The notes below the pieces were generated by a model. That model saw nothing but the letters and a program-made list of their open reading frames with translations. It had not been told where the DNA came from and ran no database searches. A DNA stretch of 37,072 bases from assembly GCA_026386955.1 (NCBI GenBank), contig JAPLMQ010000226.1:1-37072 (forward strand). The letters run 5' to 3'. The DNA comes from Planctomycetota bacterium (GTDB taxonomy: Bacteria; Planctomycetota; Phycisphaerae; Phycisphaerales; Phycisphaeraceae). Numbering within the stretch: the stretch's first letter is position 1; every line of letters begins with the position of its first letter. Shown here piece by piece: positions 1 through 7,114 of the stretch. Made by a program: the position numbers and the translations under genes.

Positions 1-81
1 CAACGCCGCCAAGCCCGCGGCCGATAGCTGCAGGAAGCGGCGGCGGGAGACGGGGGGCAGGTTGACGGGGTCGCGGGTCAA
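1..81 (-). CDS. DUF1501 family protein, N-terminal fragment (Tat-exported)
   Basis: Only the first 27 codons lie in the window; the gene runs off the left edge. The translation reads LTRDPVNLPPVSRRRFLQLS and continues into a short Ala/Gly/Leu-rich stretch. The SRRRFLQ twin-arginine motif followed by a hydrophobic segment is a Tat signal. A TTG start at position 81 is chosen because AGGAG sits five bases upstream; there is no in-frame ATG nearby. The gene begins 12 bases after the stop of the DUF1549/DUF1553 gene. In planctomycetes a DUF1501 protein with such a Tat leader very often directly follows a DUF1549/DUF1553 gene, and that context supports the call. The function of DUF1501 is not established. 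The domain itself is outside the window, so the family name is inferred from leader plus context. Confidence 0.7.
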   Translation of the reverse strand, partial: MTRDPVNLPPVSRRRFLQLSAAGLAAL

Positions 82-93
82 TTCAACTCCTGA

Positions 94-1788
94 TCAACTC
101 CGAATCCAGAACTCGGTCGAATTCAGCAGCGCCCAGAGGACGCCGCGGTAGCCTTCCGCCGCATTCTCCGGCTTGCGGGCGACGAAGTCGAGCATCAGCT
201 TCATCTCGTCCTCGCGCGGCGGGCGCGCGTAGACCCGCAGGTAAAAATCCTCGACCACCGCGCGGGGCGTCGCGCCGGCCTTCACCTGCGCCGCCGCGAC
301 GCGGTCGATCCCCGCGTTGAGCTCCTGCTCGTTCATCAGCCGGAGCAATTGCGGGATGCCCTGCTTGAAGGCGAAGGGCGCGGGGTCGCCGTGCGTGTCG
401 AAGAACCGCACGAACTCCTCGCGGACGACGTGCGAATCCCAGCGGATGTCCTTCCCGGGCAGGGCGGTCTTGGCCCCATAGGGCGACTCCACGCCGATCA
501 CCTTGCAGTACGACTCGAAGACCTGCTTGGGGTTGAGCACCTTCACCGGCACGCCCGCGTAGGACTTGGCGCTGCCCTTGGGGGCGGCGTCGAAGAGGCC
601 CTCGCGGCGGTAGAGCTTGGTGTTGCAGATCGCGCGGGTGAGGAACCGCACGTCGTACCCGCTGGCGACGAAGGCGGAGGCGAGCTCGTTGAGCAGCTCG
701 GGGTGCGAGGGGGCGTTGGTCTCGCGCTGGTCGTCGAACGGGGTGACAAGGCCCACGCCGAAGACCTGCCACCAGATGCGGTTGACCATCGCCTTGGCGA
801 AGTAGGGGTTGCCCGGCGCGGTGAGCCACGCGGCGAGGAACTGCCTCCGCTCCTGACGGGGGCCGATCCGCGGGGCCTTGCCGTCGAGGAAGCGCGGCTC
901 GAGGTCGAGGGCGCGGTCGGGCTTCTTGCGCTCCGGGGGCGCGGGCGACTCGAAGACGTCGACGTCCGCGCCCACGGGCACGGCGCGGGCCGCCCGCATG
1001 AACTCGTTGTTGGGGAACTGCTCGAAGCCGGTGTGGACGTTCACCTTGTCGAAGAACGCCGCCGTGCGCCAGAAATCCTGGTGCGTGATCGGCGCGTAGG
1101 GGTGGTCGTGGCACTGGGCGCAGCCCAGGCGGACGCCCATGAAGGCCCGCCCGAAGAGGGCGGCCGCCTCCTCGGGCTTCCGCGCCGAGAGGTAGGGCGT
1201 GACCCGCCCGTCGAGGTGCTGCTTGCCCGTGGCGGTGAGGATCTCCGTGGCGATCTTGTCCCACGGGCGGTTCGCGGCGAACTGCTCCTCGAGCCAGACG
1301 GCCATCGGGCGCGTGTCGATCTGCTCGTTGAGCACACCGCTGCCGAAGAAGAGGTAGGCGTCCCATTGGTCCGCCAGCCAGTGGGCGTAGGCCCGGCTGT
1401 CGACGAGGCTGTTGATCAGCCGCTCGCGCTTGTCGCCGGAGCGGTCAGCCAAGAACGCACGCGCCGCCTCGACCGTCGGCCCGGCGCCGGTGAGGTCGAG
1501 ATAGGCCCGGCGAAGGAAGTGGGCGTCGTCGGCCTCGGGCGCCAGCGCGGCCTTCTCGCTCGCCAGGCTCGCCTCGATCCGCGCGTCGATCGTCCGCGTC
1601 AGCGACCGCTCGGCCATCCCCAGCCGCACCTTGCGATAGCCCGCGACGCCGCCCCAGACCAGTGCCGCGACGACGCCCGCCACCAGGTAGAGCCGGAGGA
1701 CTTCGCGAAAGGAGCGGGCGCGGACCCACCCCGCGGCGCGGCTGGGCCGAGTCTGGGGCTCTGGCGTGGGGTCGGCAGGGACATTCAT
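94..1788 (-). CDS. DUF1549 and DUF1553 domain protein, membrane-anchored
   Basis: The product is 564 residues. It has one membrane segment near residues 32-50, then a DUF1549-like region (about 60-270) containing the YLDLTG motif and a CAQCHDHPY motif at residues 223-231, and a DUF1553-like region (about 310-550) with the VNRIWWQVFG and NTKLYRR motifs. These domains are abundant in planctomycetes and are often linked to cytochrome-like domains. Their biochemical role is unknown; a redox or carbohydrate role is only a guess. The CxxCH is a canonical haem c attachment motif and the anchor would place it outside the cytoplasm. The ATG at 1788 is chosen because an earlier start at 2019 would read through the inverted-repeat element and lacks family resemblance. 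The downstream gene encodes a DUF1501 protein, the usual partner. Confidence 0.88.
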   Translation of the reverse strand: MNVPADPTPEPQTRPSRAAGWVRARSFREVLRLYLVAGVVAALVWGGVAGYRKVRLGMAERSLTRTIDARIEASLASEKAALAPEADDAHFLRRAYLDLTGAGPTVEAARAFLADRSGDKRERLINSLVDSRAYAHWLADQWDAYLFFGSGVLNEQIDTRPMAVWLEEQFAANRPWDKIATEILTATGKQHLDGRVTPYLSARKPEEAAALFGRAFMGVRLGCAQCHDHPYAPITHQDFWRTAAFFDKVNVHTGFEQFPNNEFMRAARAVPVGADVDVFESPAPPERKKPDRALDLEPRFLDGKAPRIGPRQERRQFLAAWLTAPGNPYFAKAMVNRIWWQVFGVGLVTPFDDQRETNAPSHPELLNELASAFVASGYDVRFLTRAICNTKLYRREGLFDAAPKGSAKSYAGVPVKVLNPKQVFESYCKVIGVESPYGAKTALPGKDIRWDSHVVREEFVRFFDTHGDPAPFAFKQGIPQLLRLMNEQELNAGIDRVAAAQVKAGATPRAVVEDFYLRVYARPPREDEMKLMLDFVARKPENAAEGYRGVLWALLNSTEFWIRS

Positions 1789-2275
1789 GGTGCGGCTGCA
1801 AGACGGGCCAAGTCGGGCGTTGTCAGAAGGATAGGTTGCCGACGGCGCAGAATAAAGGATACCGCCAATACGGGGTTCGCCAACCGATTGGGCGGGATTT
1901 TGGGGTGGTTTTGCGGGGCGGGAAGGGCCTTGTCTGGTGCCACATGTCATCGTACTCGTGACATGTGTCTTGGCAGGACGTGGTGGCTCCCCTTGGACCA
2001 TTGGCGCCGAGACCCGCATGCATCACGGACATTCCACGTTAGAGCACTTCGCGACATTGCTGTCCCGCGTTCTGGGAAACGGCAACTCAGCAAAAAGACA
2101 CGGTGGCAAATAGCGTCAAACTTAGGGTTGCGGTGCGAGATCGGACAGTAACAACGCAAAGTGCTCTAGCGGGCCGAGGTTTCTGCAAGGCCTCACGCCG
2201 TCCGTTGACCGGCACATGTCACGAGTACGATGACATGTGGCACCAGAAACGGCCTTCCTGCAGCATCCGTGGATT
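1789..2275. other. Intergenic spacer occupied mostly by an inverted-repeat element
   Basis: I see no gene here. The spacer separates the start of the DUF1549/DUF1553 gene from the stop of the YheU-like gene. Positions 1933-2247 are a nested inverted repeat described separately. Open frames crossing it on either strand have no family resemblance. Confidence 0.6.
1933..2247. repeat. MITE-like element with 35-bp perfect terminal inverted repeats
   Basis: Positions 1933-1967 and 2213-2247 are perfect reverse complements over 35 bases. Each arm is itself a palindrome: CACATGTCA, a nine-base spacer, then TGACATGTG. A second, imperfect inverted pair lies inside (2040-2065 against 2143-2168, 21 of 26 bases complementary). 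A GGCCTT hexamer occurs just outside both ends (1926-1931 and 2251-2256), which might be a target duplication, but this is weak. No coding capacity is visible. The structure resembles a non-autonomous transposable element or a large bidirectional structured element. No second copy lies in this window. Confidence 0.65.
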
Positions 2276-2626
2276 TCACCCCTCATCCGGCACAAACCGC
2301 CGCTCAGGCGGACCGTCGTCGTCCTCATCCCGCTTCCGGCGCCCGCGCTTCTCGTCGCCTCCGTCTCTGCCTCCGCTCCCGGGGCCGGGGGTGTCCGCGA
2401 TCGGCTGCCCCTTCGCGTCCGTCAGGCAGATCGTGCAGCTCTCCGTCTCGTCGTCGAAGACGATCACCGCCTTGCCCGACGTCAACAGCTTCCGCACCGC
2501 CTCGATCTGTCGGTCGGTCGGCGTGTCCTGGTGCCCGTGCACGGCCCCGTCGCGCGTGACGAACTCCTCGAGCAGGGCGTCGAGCGTCTCGGGCTTCAGG
2601 CTCTCGTGCGGGACGATGGTGGTCAT
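2276..2626 (-). CDS. YheU/UPF0270 family protein with charged C-terminal tail
   Basis: The first 75 residues match the pattern of the YheU (UPF0270) family: IVPHESLKPETLDALLEEFV near the start, then a TRDG turn, a DRQIEAVRKLLTSGKAVIVF segment and a short DDETESCTICL strand. The family is normally about 70-80 residues. This protein is 116 residues because of a tail rich in Gly, Asp, Arg and Lys that is probably disordered. The role of YheU is not known. The ATG at 2626 is chosen because it matches the family N-terminus; a longer frame adds 38 unrelated residues. It is divergent from the SRPBCC gene that begins at 2749, so the 122-base gap probably holds promoters for both. Confidence 0.8.
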   Translation of the reverse strand: MTTIVPHESLKPETLDALLEEFVTRDGAVHGHQDTPTDRQIEAVRKLLTSGKAVIVFDDETESCTICLTDAKGQPIADTPGPGSGGRDGGDEKRGRRKRDEDDDGPPERRFVPDEG

Positions 2627-2748
2627 GGGTTGCGCCGAGGCCGTAAAAGCCTTTGGATGCCTCGAAGGTTCTCGATAGTCTATAGGTTCCCGGAAGGTTC
2701 CCACGCGGTTTCCAGTTCGGCTCATTTCGCCCGACGCCAAGCAGCCCC

Positions 2749-3213
2749 ATGAAACTCCGCGAACACGTACGCATCCGCGCCAGCCCCGAGGCCGTCTGGC
2801 CCTACATCGCCAACCCGGTGCTGATGTCGGCGTGGAACCCCAAGATCGTCAGCGTCGACCGGATGTCGGAGGAGCCCCTCCGCCTGGGCGAGACCTACGC
2901 GATGATCTTCAAGATGAACGGACGGGACCGCGAGGGCAAGGTCGAGGTCGTCGCCTGCCAGGAGCCGGCGATGCTCACGCTCCGCCACCGCGCCGGCCCG
3001 AAGCCCGACGCCTACACCGACGTGACCTACACGCTCACGGCCAGCCGGGGGCAGACCGCCGTGGAGGAGTGCGTCGACATGACGCACCAAGGCATCCCGC
3101 TGGTCTTCCGCGGGCTGATCTGGTTCATCAAGACGTTCGGCAAACAGTCTGAGCCGGGGAAGCCGTATCTGGAGAGGCTGAAGGACGTGGTGGAGGGCGG
3201 GGCGAAGAAGTAG
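2749..3213 (+). CDS. SRPBCC (START/polyketide-cyclase-like) family protein
   Basis: The 154-residue product starts with a short beta strand (KLREHVRIRASPEAVWPYIA), followed by a W-N-P motif, repeated beta strands, and a long C-terminal helix (PYLERLKDVVEGG). This is the helix-grip arrangement of SRPBCC proteins, which bind hydrophobic ligands in a deep cavity. The PEAVWPYIANP segment is typical of the family. No ligand can be assigned from the sequence. There is no signal peptide, so it is probably cytoplasmic. It is alone on its strand, divergent from the YheU-like gene. Right after the stop (3254-3302) lies a copy of a palindromic dispersed repeat that could act as a transcript end. Confidence 0.82.
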   Translation: MKLREHVRIRASPEAVWPYIANPVLMSAWNPKIVSVDRMSEEPLRLGETYAMIFKMNGRDREGKVEVVACQEPAMLTLRHRAGPKPDAYTDVTYTLTASRGQTAVEECVDMTHQGIPLVFRGLIWFIKTFGKQSEPGKPYLERLKDVVEGGAKK

Positions 3214-3253
3214 GGATGATGTTCGGGCGGCATTTTTGAACAACTCTCGATCA

Positions 3254-3302
3254 CAAGCCCACTGATCCCGACGGTACGCCGTCGGGTTCGGTGGGGTTCA
3301 CC
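3254..3302. repeat. Palindromic dispersed repeat (CCCGACGG family), copy 1
   Basis: The core CCCGACGGTACGCCGTCGGG (3267-3286) is a perfect eight-base-pair hairpin with a four-base loop, flanked by AAGCCCAC on the left and GTGGGGTT on the right, which can pair to extend it. Nearly the same sequence occurs at 28568-28612, so this is a dispersed family. Confidence 0.7.
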
Positions 3303-3352
3303 CGTCGCGACGACTTGAAGGTTCCGCCTCGCGAGCATCTACAGTGACGCCC

Positions 3353-3784
3353 ATGATCACCTACCGCCGCGTCACGCCCGCCGACGCGCCCGCGCTGGCC
3401 GCGATGAACCACCGCCTGATCCGCGACGAGGGGCACCGCAACCCCATGACGGCCGCGCAGCTCGAGGATCGCATGCGCGGCTGGCTGGCCAGCGAATACC
3501 AGGCCGTGGTTTTCGAGGACGCCCGCGGCCCGGCGGGCTACACCCTCTTCAAGCGCGAGCCGGAGTGGGTCTACCTCCGCCAGTTCTTTGTCGAGCCCGA
3601 GCGGCGGAGGCAAGGCATCGGCCGCGCCGCCATCCAATGGCTGCTGACGCACGCATGGCCCGGGGATCGCCGCATCCGGCTCGACGTTTTGGTGGGCAAC
3701 CCGGCGGGCGTCGCATTCTGGCGCTCGGTGGGCTTCGCGGATTATTGCGTGACGATGGAGCGGGAAGTGAAGGCCGGCGGGTGA
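3353..3784 (+). CDS. GNAT family N-acetyltransferase
   Basis: The 143-residue product has the GNAT fold in order: beta1 with ITYRRVTPADAPALAAM, a central strand pair ending in YLRQFFVEPERRRQGIG, and a C-terminal region with NPAGVAFWRSVGFADYCVTM. The RRRQGIGRAA segment is the acetyl-CoA pyrophosphate-binding motif (R/Q-x-x-G-x-G/A). These enzymes transfer an acetyl group from acetyl-CoA to an amine; the acceptor is unknown here. A GTG at 3344 in the same frame is an alternative start three codons upstream; neither has a clear ribosome site. The gene stands alone, with palindromic repeats on both sides. Confidence 0.88.
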   Translation: MITYRRVTPADAPALAAMNHRLIRDEGHRNPMTAAQLEDRMRGWLASEYQAVVFEDARGPAGYTLFKREPEWVYLRQFFVEPERRRQGIGRAAIQWLLTHAWPGDRRIRLDVLVGNPAGVAFWRSVGFADYCVTMEREVKAGG

Positions 3785-3801
3785 AGGCGAGCCATTTCTG
3801 C

Positions 3802-3861
3802 TCAGAGCCGGACACTGTGTGTCCGGAGTTCAGGCGCAAGGCGGTACTCCGCCGCGCGCGT
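3802..3861. repeat. Half copy of the TGATCAGAGCC palindromic element (copy D)
   Basis: This segment matches the left terminal region of the elements at 6787, 8227 and 24838: TCAGAGCC, a CGGACAC-tgt-GTGTCCG hairpin (3809-3825), then a GGCGG-tact-CCGCC hairpin. No right-hand inverted partner is seen before 3893, so it is a solo end or a deleted element. It lies between the convergent GNAT and zinc-ribbon genes. Confidence 0.75.
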
Positions 3862-3892
3862 CTTCATGGGCCATGGATGACGGAGGGCAGGC

Positions 3893-4447
3893 TCAAGGGT
3901 GCGGACCCGGGCGGGCATCCCGACTCGAATTAAACGCTGGCTCCGGAGGCATAGGCATCTGCTTGCCGCACTCGGGGCACCGCGGCCCAGGCGAGCCGCG
4001 GAGGCCGTAGCCGCATTGCACACAGAGGCCCGGGCAAGCGGCCTTTCGTGGTTCAAGCCAAAGCCACAGCGCTTTCGCGGTGAGCAGGAGGGGGAATCCG
4101 ACGAAGGGCACGAACGCCAAACGGACCGCAAAACCATCGATGTCGGAGCCCGGCCCGCTCCCGCCGAGTTCGGGCAGCATCGCCAGGATGTACAACCAGA
4201 TCCCCGCGACGGGGAGGTAACGCCAACGGATGGGCAGGACATCGATCAAGACCGACGCGACCAGATAGGGCGCGAGCGTGTACTCCAGCAACATGATCAG
4301 GAAAATGCGGGTGATCGCGCGCACGACGAAGTCGCCGTCGCGCGTCGAGTTCGGGAAGACGTAGGGATGAGCACCGACATTGGCCATGTGGATGAGGCAT
4401 AGGACGAGGAGCAGCACCGAAATGATGACCAGAATCCGGCGTGCCAT
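3893..4447 (-). CDS. Membrane protein with C-terminal CxxCGYxLRG...CPECG zinc ribbon
   Basis: The 184-residue product has several hydrophobic segments: one at the N-terminus (RILVIISVLLLVLCLIHM), others around the EYTLAPYLVASVLIDVLP stretch, the GIWLYILAM stretch, and a last one ending in ALWLWL. It is followed by a zinc-ribbon-like motif, CVQCGYGLRG, six residues, then CPECG. This tail is a hallmark of small planctomycete membrane proteins; their function is unknown. The two CxxC pairs probably bind one zinc ion on the cytoplasmic side. ATG at 4447 is used because GGAG lies about ten bases upstream. Two more proteins in this window (14198 and 21036) end in the same motif. Confidence 0.75.
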   Translation of the reverse strand: MARRILVIISVLLLVLCLIHMANVGAHPYVFPNSTRDGDFVVRAITRIFLIMLLEYTLAPYLVASVLIDVLPIRWRYLPVAGIWLYILAMLPELGGSGPGSDIDGFAVRLAFVPFVGFPLLLTAKALWLWLEPRKAACPGLCVQCGYGLRGSPGPRCPECGKQMPMPPEPAFNSSRDARPGPHP

Positions 4448-4618
4448 GGGAGATCGCTCCACCACTCATACGCCGGTGGCGTGCGATTCGTTGTGAACGC
4501 GATTGGTGTCGTCGATCACTCGGTTGCTTGTGCGACCCTTTTGCAGTCCGCGGCGCGCGTTAACATGTCCTCGCATCGCGAACCGAGGGTGCGGCTCCTT
4601 TGACCGGAGATGCAGCAG

Positions 4619-5032
4619 ATGAACAAGCAAGCCACGGCCTACCGGCGGGTCCAGACCGACCAGCCCTTCGAGGAAGTGATGAAGGCGACCGAGGAGGCCC
4701 TTCGCCGCGTGGGCGGCAGGGTCGATCGCGTCGGTCACACCATCAAGATCCAGAACGGCGACGCGGGCAACTTGGGGTTCATGGCCACCGCCGACGCCTA
4801 CGCCGTGGTCAAGCCCGAGGCGAACTCCACGTATCAGATCACCTGCGACATCACCGTGCGACCCGGCACCCTCTTCTGGGTCTGCGCCATCGGCGGCCTG
4901 TTCTGCCTTTGGCCGCTGTGGGTCGTCAATCTCTTGTACTTCGTGAACGACCCCGCGCCGGCCTACCAGCGGGCGCTGGACCAGGTGGTCTTCTTTCCAC
5001 CCGTCGCTCCGCCCGCGGTTCCGCCTGTCTAA
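4619..5032 (+). CDS. Hypothetical protein with a central hydrophobic pair of segments
   Basis: I do not recognise this 137-residue protein. The first 90 residues look like a soluble alpha/beta domain (FEEVMKATEEALRRVGGRVD then alternating strands). Residues about 85-110 form a hydrophobic stretch (LFWVCAIGGLFCLWPLWVVN), probably a membrane hairpin. The C-terminus is Pro/Val-rich. The ATG at 4619 is preferred over 4610 because GGAG is nine bases upstream of it and overlaps too closely with the earlier ATG. The arrangement resembles small proteins with an N-terminal lipid- or self-binding domain followed by two membrane helices, but no function can be given. Neighbours on either side are on the minus strand. 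Confidence 0.6.
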   Translation: MNKQATAYRRVQTDQPFEEVMKATEEALRRVGGRVDRVGHTIKIQNGDAGNLGFMATADAYAVVKPEANSTYQITCDITVRPGTLFWVCAIGGLFCLWPLWVVNLLYFVNDPAPAYQRALDQVVFFPPVAPPAVPPV

Positions 5033-5068
5033 ATGCTGCAGTGACGCGCGTCCGGCCCCAGCAGTGCC

Positions 5069-6685
5069 TCACTCCCACTCGATCGTCGCGGGCGGCTTGC
5101 TCGAGATGTCGTAGACCACCCGGTTCACCACGCGGACCTCGTTGATGATCCGGTTCGAGATCGTCGCCAGCACGTCGTAGGGCAGGCGGGCCCAGTCGGC
5201 GGTCATGAAGTCCTGGCTCTCCACCGCCCGCACCGCGATCACGTTGTCGTACGTCCTGCCGTCGCCCATCACGCCCACGGCCTTCACCGGCAGCAGCACC
5301 GCGAAGACCTGCGCGGTGGAGCGATAAAGGTTGTTCGCGACGATCTCCTCGAGCAGGATCTCGTCGGCGTCGCGCAGGATGTCGAGCCGCTCCTTGCTCA
5401 CGGGGCCGAGCACGCGGACGGCCAAGCCCGGGCCGGGGAAGGGGTGGCGCCAGACCATCGCGTCGGGCAGGCCGAGCACCTCGCCGAGCTTGCGGACCTC
5501 GTCCTTGAAGAGGCTGCGCAGGGGCTCGACGAGCTCGAAGCCCAGCTCCGCGGGGAGGCCGCCGACGTTGTGGTGCAGCTTGATGTTCGCGGCGGTGGCG
5601 CTCAGCCCGCCGCAGAGCGCGTGGCCGGACTCGATCACGTCGGGGTAGAGCGTGCCCTGGGCGAGGAACTTGGCGTCGGGGATGTCGGCCGAGGCCTGCT
5701 TGAAGACGTCGATGAAGCGCTTGCCGATGCGCTTGCGCTTCTCCTGCGGGTCGTCGATGCCGGCCAAGTCGCCCAGGAATTCCTTGGAGGCGTCGACGAC
5801 GCGCAGGTCGATCTTGAAGTGGTCGCGGAAGGTGGAGTCGACGAGGGTGCGCTCGTTCTTGCGCAGGAGGCCGTTGTCGACGAAGATGCAGGCGAGCTGC
5901 GGGCCGATGGCCTTGGCGAGGACCGCGGCGACGACGGAGGAGTCGACGCCGCCGGAGAGGCCGCAGACGACGCGCGAGTTGCCGATCTGGGCGCGGAGGG
6001 ACTTGACCTGGGTCTCGAGGAAGTCGCTCATCCGCCAGGAGCTGGCGCAGCCGCAGATCTTGAAGAGGAAGTTGGAGAGGATGTCGATGCCGTGGGGCGT
6101 GTGCGTGACCTCGGGGTGGAACTGCACGCCGTAGAACGGGCGCGAGACGTGGCGCACCGCGGCGATGGGGCAGGTGGGCGTGGCGGCGAGGGGCTTGAAG
6201 TCGGGCGGGAGGTCCTGCACCTGGTCGCCGTGGGACATCCAGACGGTGGTGTGCTCGGGCACGCCGGCGAGCAGGCCCTTGGAGTCGACGATGTTGAGCG
6301 AGGCCCGGCCGTACTCGCGCGCGGGGGCGGAGCGGACCTGCGCGCCCAGGAGCTGCGAGCCGATCTGCATGCCGTAGCAGATGCCCAGGATGGGGACGCC
6401 CAGGTCGAAGAGGCGCTTGTCGCAGGTGGGCGCGCCTTTTTCGTAGACGCTCGCGGGGCCGCCCGAGAGGATGATCCCCTTGGGCTTGAGCGCGGCCAAT
6501 TCCTCGTAGCTCGTGCTGGCGGGCAGGAGGAGGCTGAAGACGCCGGCCTCGCGCACCCGCCGCGCGATGAGCTGGACGTACTGCGAGCCGAAGTCGAGGA
6601 TCGGGACGACCTGGTCGGTGGGGATGCCCGCGGCGAGGCCGGTCTTGATGGCGCTCGCGGGGCTGGACGCTTGGGGTGTGGCCAT
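5069..6685 (-). CDS. guaA: GMP synthase (glutamine-hydrolysing)
   Basis: This 538-residue enzyme converts XMP to GMP using ATP and glutamine, the last step of guanine nucleotide synthesis, in the cytoplasm. The N-terminal class I glutamine amidotransferase domain shows the catalytic triad: Cys103 in GICYGMQ, His190 and Glu192 in VQFHPEV. The ATP pyrophosphatase domain has the PP-loop SGGVDSS at residues 244-250. The C-terminal dimerisation domain ends in the conserved [13 protein letters not shown]. Length fits the family (about 525) apart from a short N-terminal extension ([15 protein letters not shown]). ATG at 6685 is chosen over an upstream TTG at 6700; neither has a strong ribosome site. 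A mobile-like palindromic element lies about 100 bases upstream. Confidence 0.98.
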   Translation of the reverse strand: MATPQASSPASAIKTGLAAGIPTDQVVPILDFGSQYVQLIARRVREAGVFSLLLPASTSYEELAALKPKGIILSGGPASVYEKGAPTCDKRLFDLGVPILGICYGMQIGSQLLGAQVRSAPAREYGRASLNIVDSKGLLAGVPEHTTVWMSHGDQVQDLPPDFKPLAATPTCPIAAVRHVSRPFYGVQFHPEVTHTPHGIDILSNFLFKICGCASSWRMSDFLETQVKSLRAQIGNSRVVCGLSGGVDSSVVAAVLAKAIGPQLACIFVDNGLLRKNERTLVDSTFRDHFKIDLRVVDASKEFLGDLAGIDDPQEKRKRIGKRFIDVFKQASADIPDAKFLAQGTLYPDVIESGHALCGGLSATAANIKLHHNVGGLPAELGFELVEPLRSLFKDEVRKLGEVLGLPDAMVWRHPFPGPGLAVRVLGPVSKERLDILRDADEILLEEIVANNLYRSTAQVFAVLLPVKAVGVMGDGRTYDNVIAVRAVESQDFMTADWARLPYDVLATISNRIINEVRVVNRVVYDISSKPPATIEWE

Positions 6686-6786
6686 GGGGCGGTTCCGCAA
6701 AGCGAAGAGTATAGCGAGGGATCGCGGCGGCGGCGGGGGCGTGCGACGTTGGGGTGTGAAGTCCTTGTTTGATGAGAGGTGGAGTT

Positions 6787-7114
6787 TGATCAGAGCCGGA
6801 CACTGTGTGTCCGTTCTTCAGGCGCCAGGCGGTACTCCGCCGCGCGCGACGTGCCAGTGTCGTGGCACCGATCCGCCATGCCGGTCTGCGTAGGGTGGTA
6901 CTGAGCGGTACCCCCGGAACTCGCGAAGCCCACCGGGTGGGCGTTTGGCGTTCGTGGGCGGCCCGGGTTGTCGTGCGCCGAGCCGGTGGGCTTCGCGGCG
7001 TACCGCTCAGCGCCTCCCTACAAGAAGGATTCGCGCCTGCGAGTCCGGCACTTCGCGCGGGCGGAGTACCGCTGCGCGCCCGATCGACGGACACACAGTG
7101 TCCGGCTCTGATCA
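6787..7114. repeat. TGATCAGAGCC palindromic element, copy A (interrupted)
   Basis: The left end (TGATCAGAGCC, then a CGGACAC-tgt-GTGTCCG hairpin and a GGCGG-tact-CCGCC hairpin) is repeated in inverse orientation at the right end (7038-7114). The element is 328 bases, about 100 longer than copies B and C; the excess is explained by another palindromic element at 6890-7021. The right edge carries the stop codon of the dihydrouridine synthase gene. It has no coding capacity. Confidence 0.8.
6890..7021. repeat. Second palindromic element nested in copy A
   Basis: The ends are inverted repeats: GTAGGG-tggtactgagcggtac on the left and gtaccgctcagcgcc-TCCCTAC on the right. A second complementary pair, GCGAAGCCCACCGG (6923-6936) and CCGGTGGGCTTCGC (6983-6996), lies inside. 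The element sits inside the larger element at 6787-7114. It shares the AAGCCCACCG string with the CCCGACGG repeat family but is otherwise distinct. Confidence 0.6.

Noticed and set aside
1789..2019. Upstream extension of the DUF1549/DUF1553 gene to 2019
   Set aside because: The 77 extra residues read through the inverted-repeat element and are not like the family N-terminus; the ATG at 1788 is followed directly by a normal anchor.
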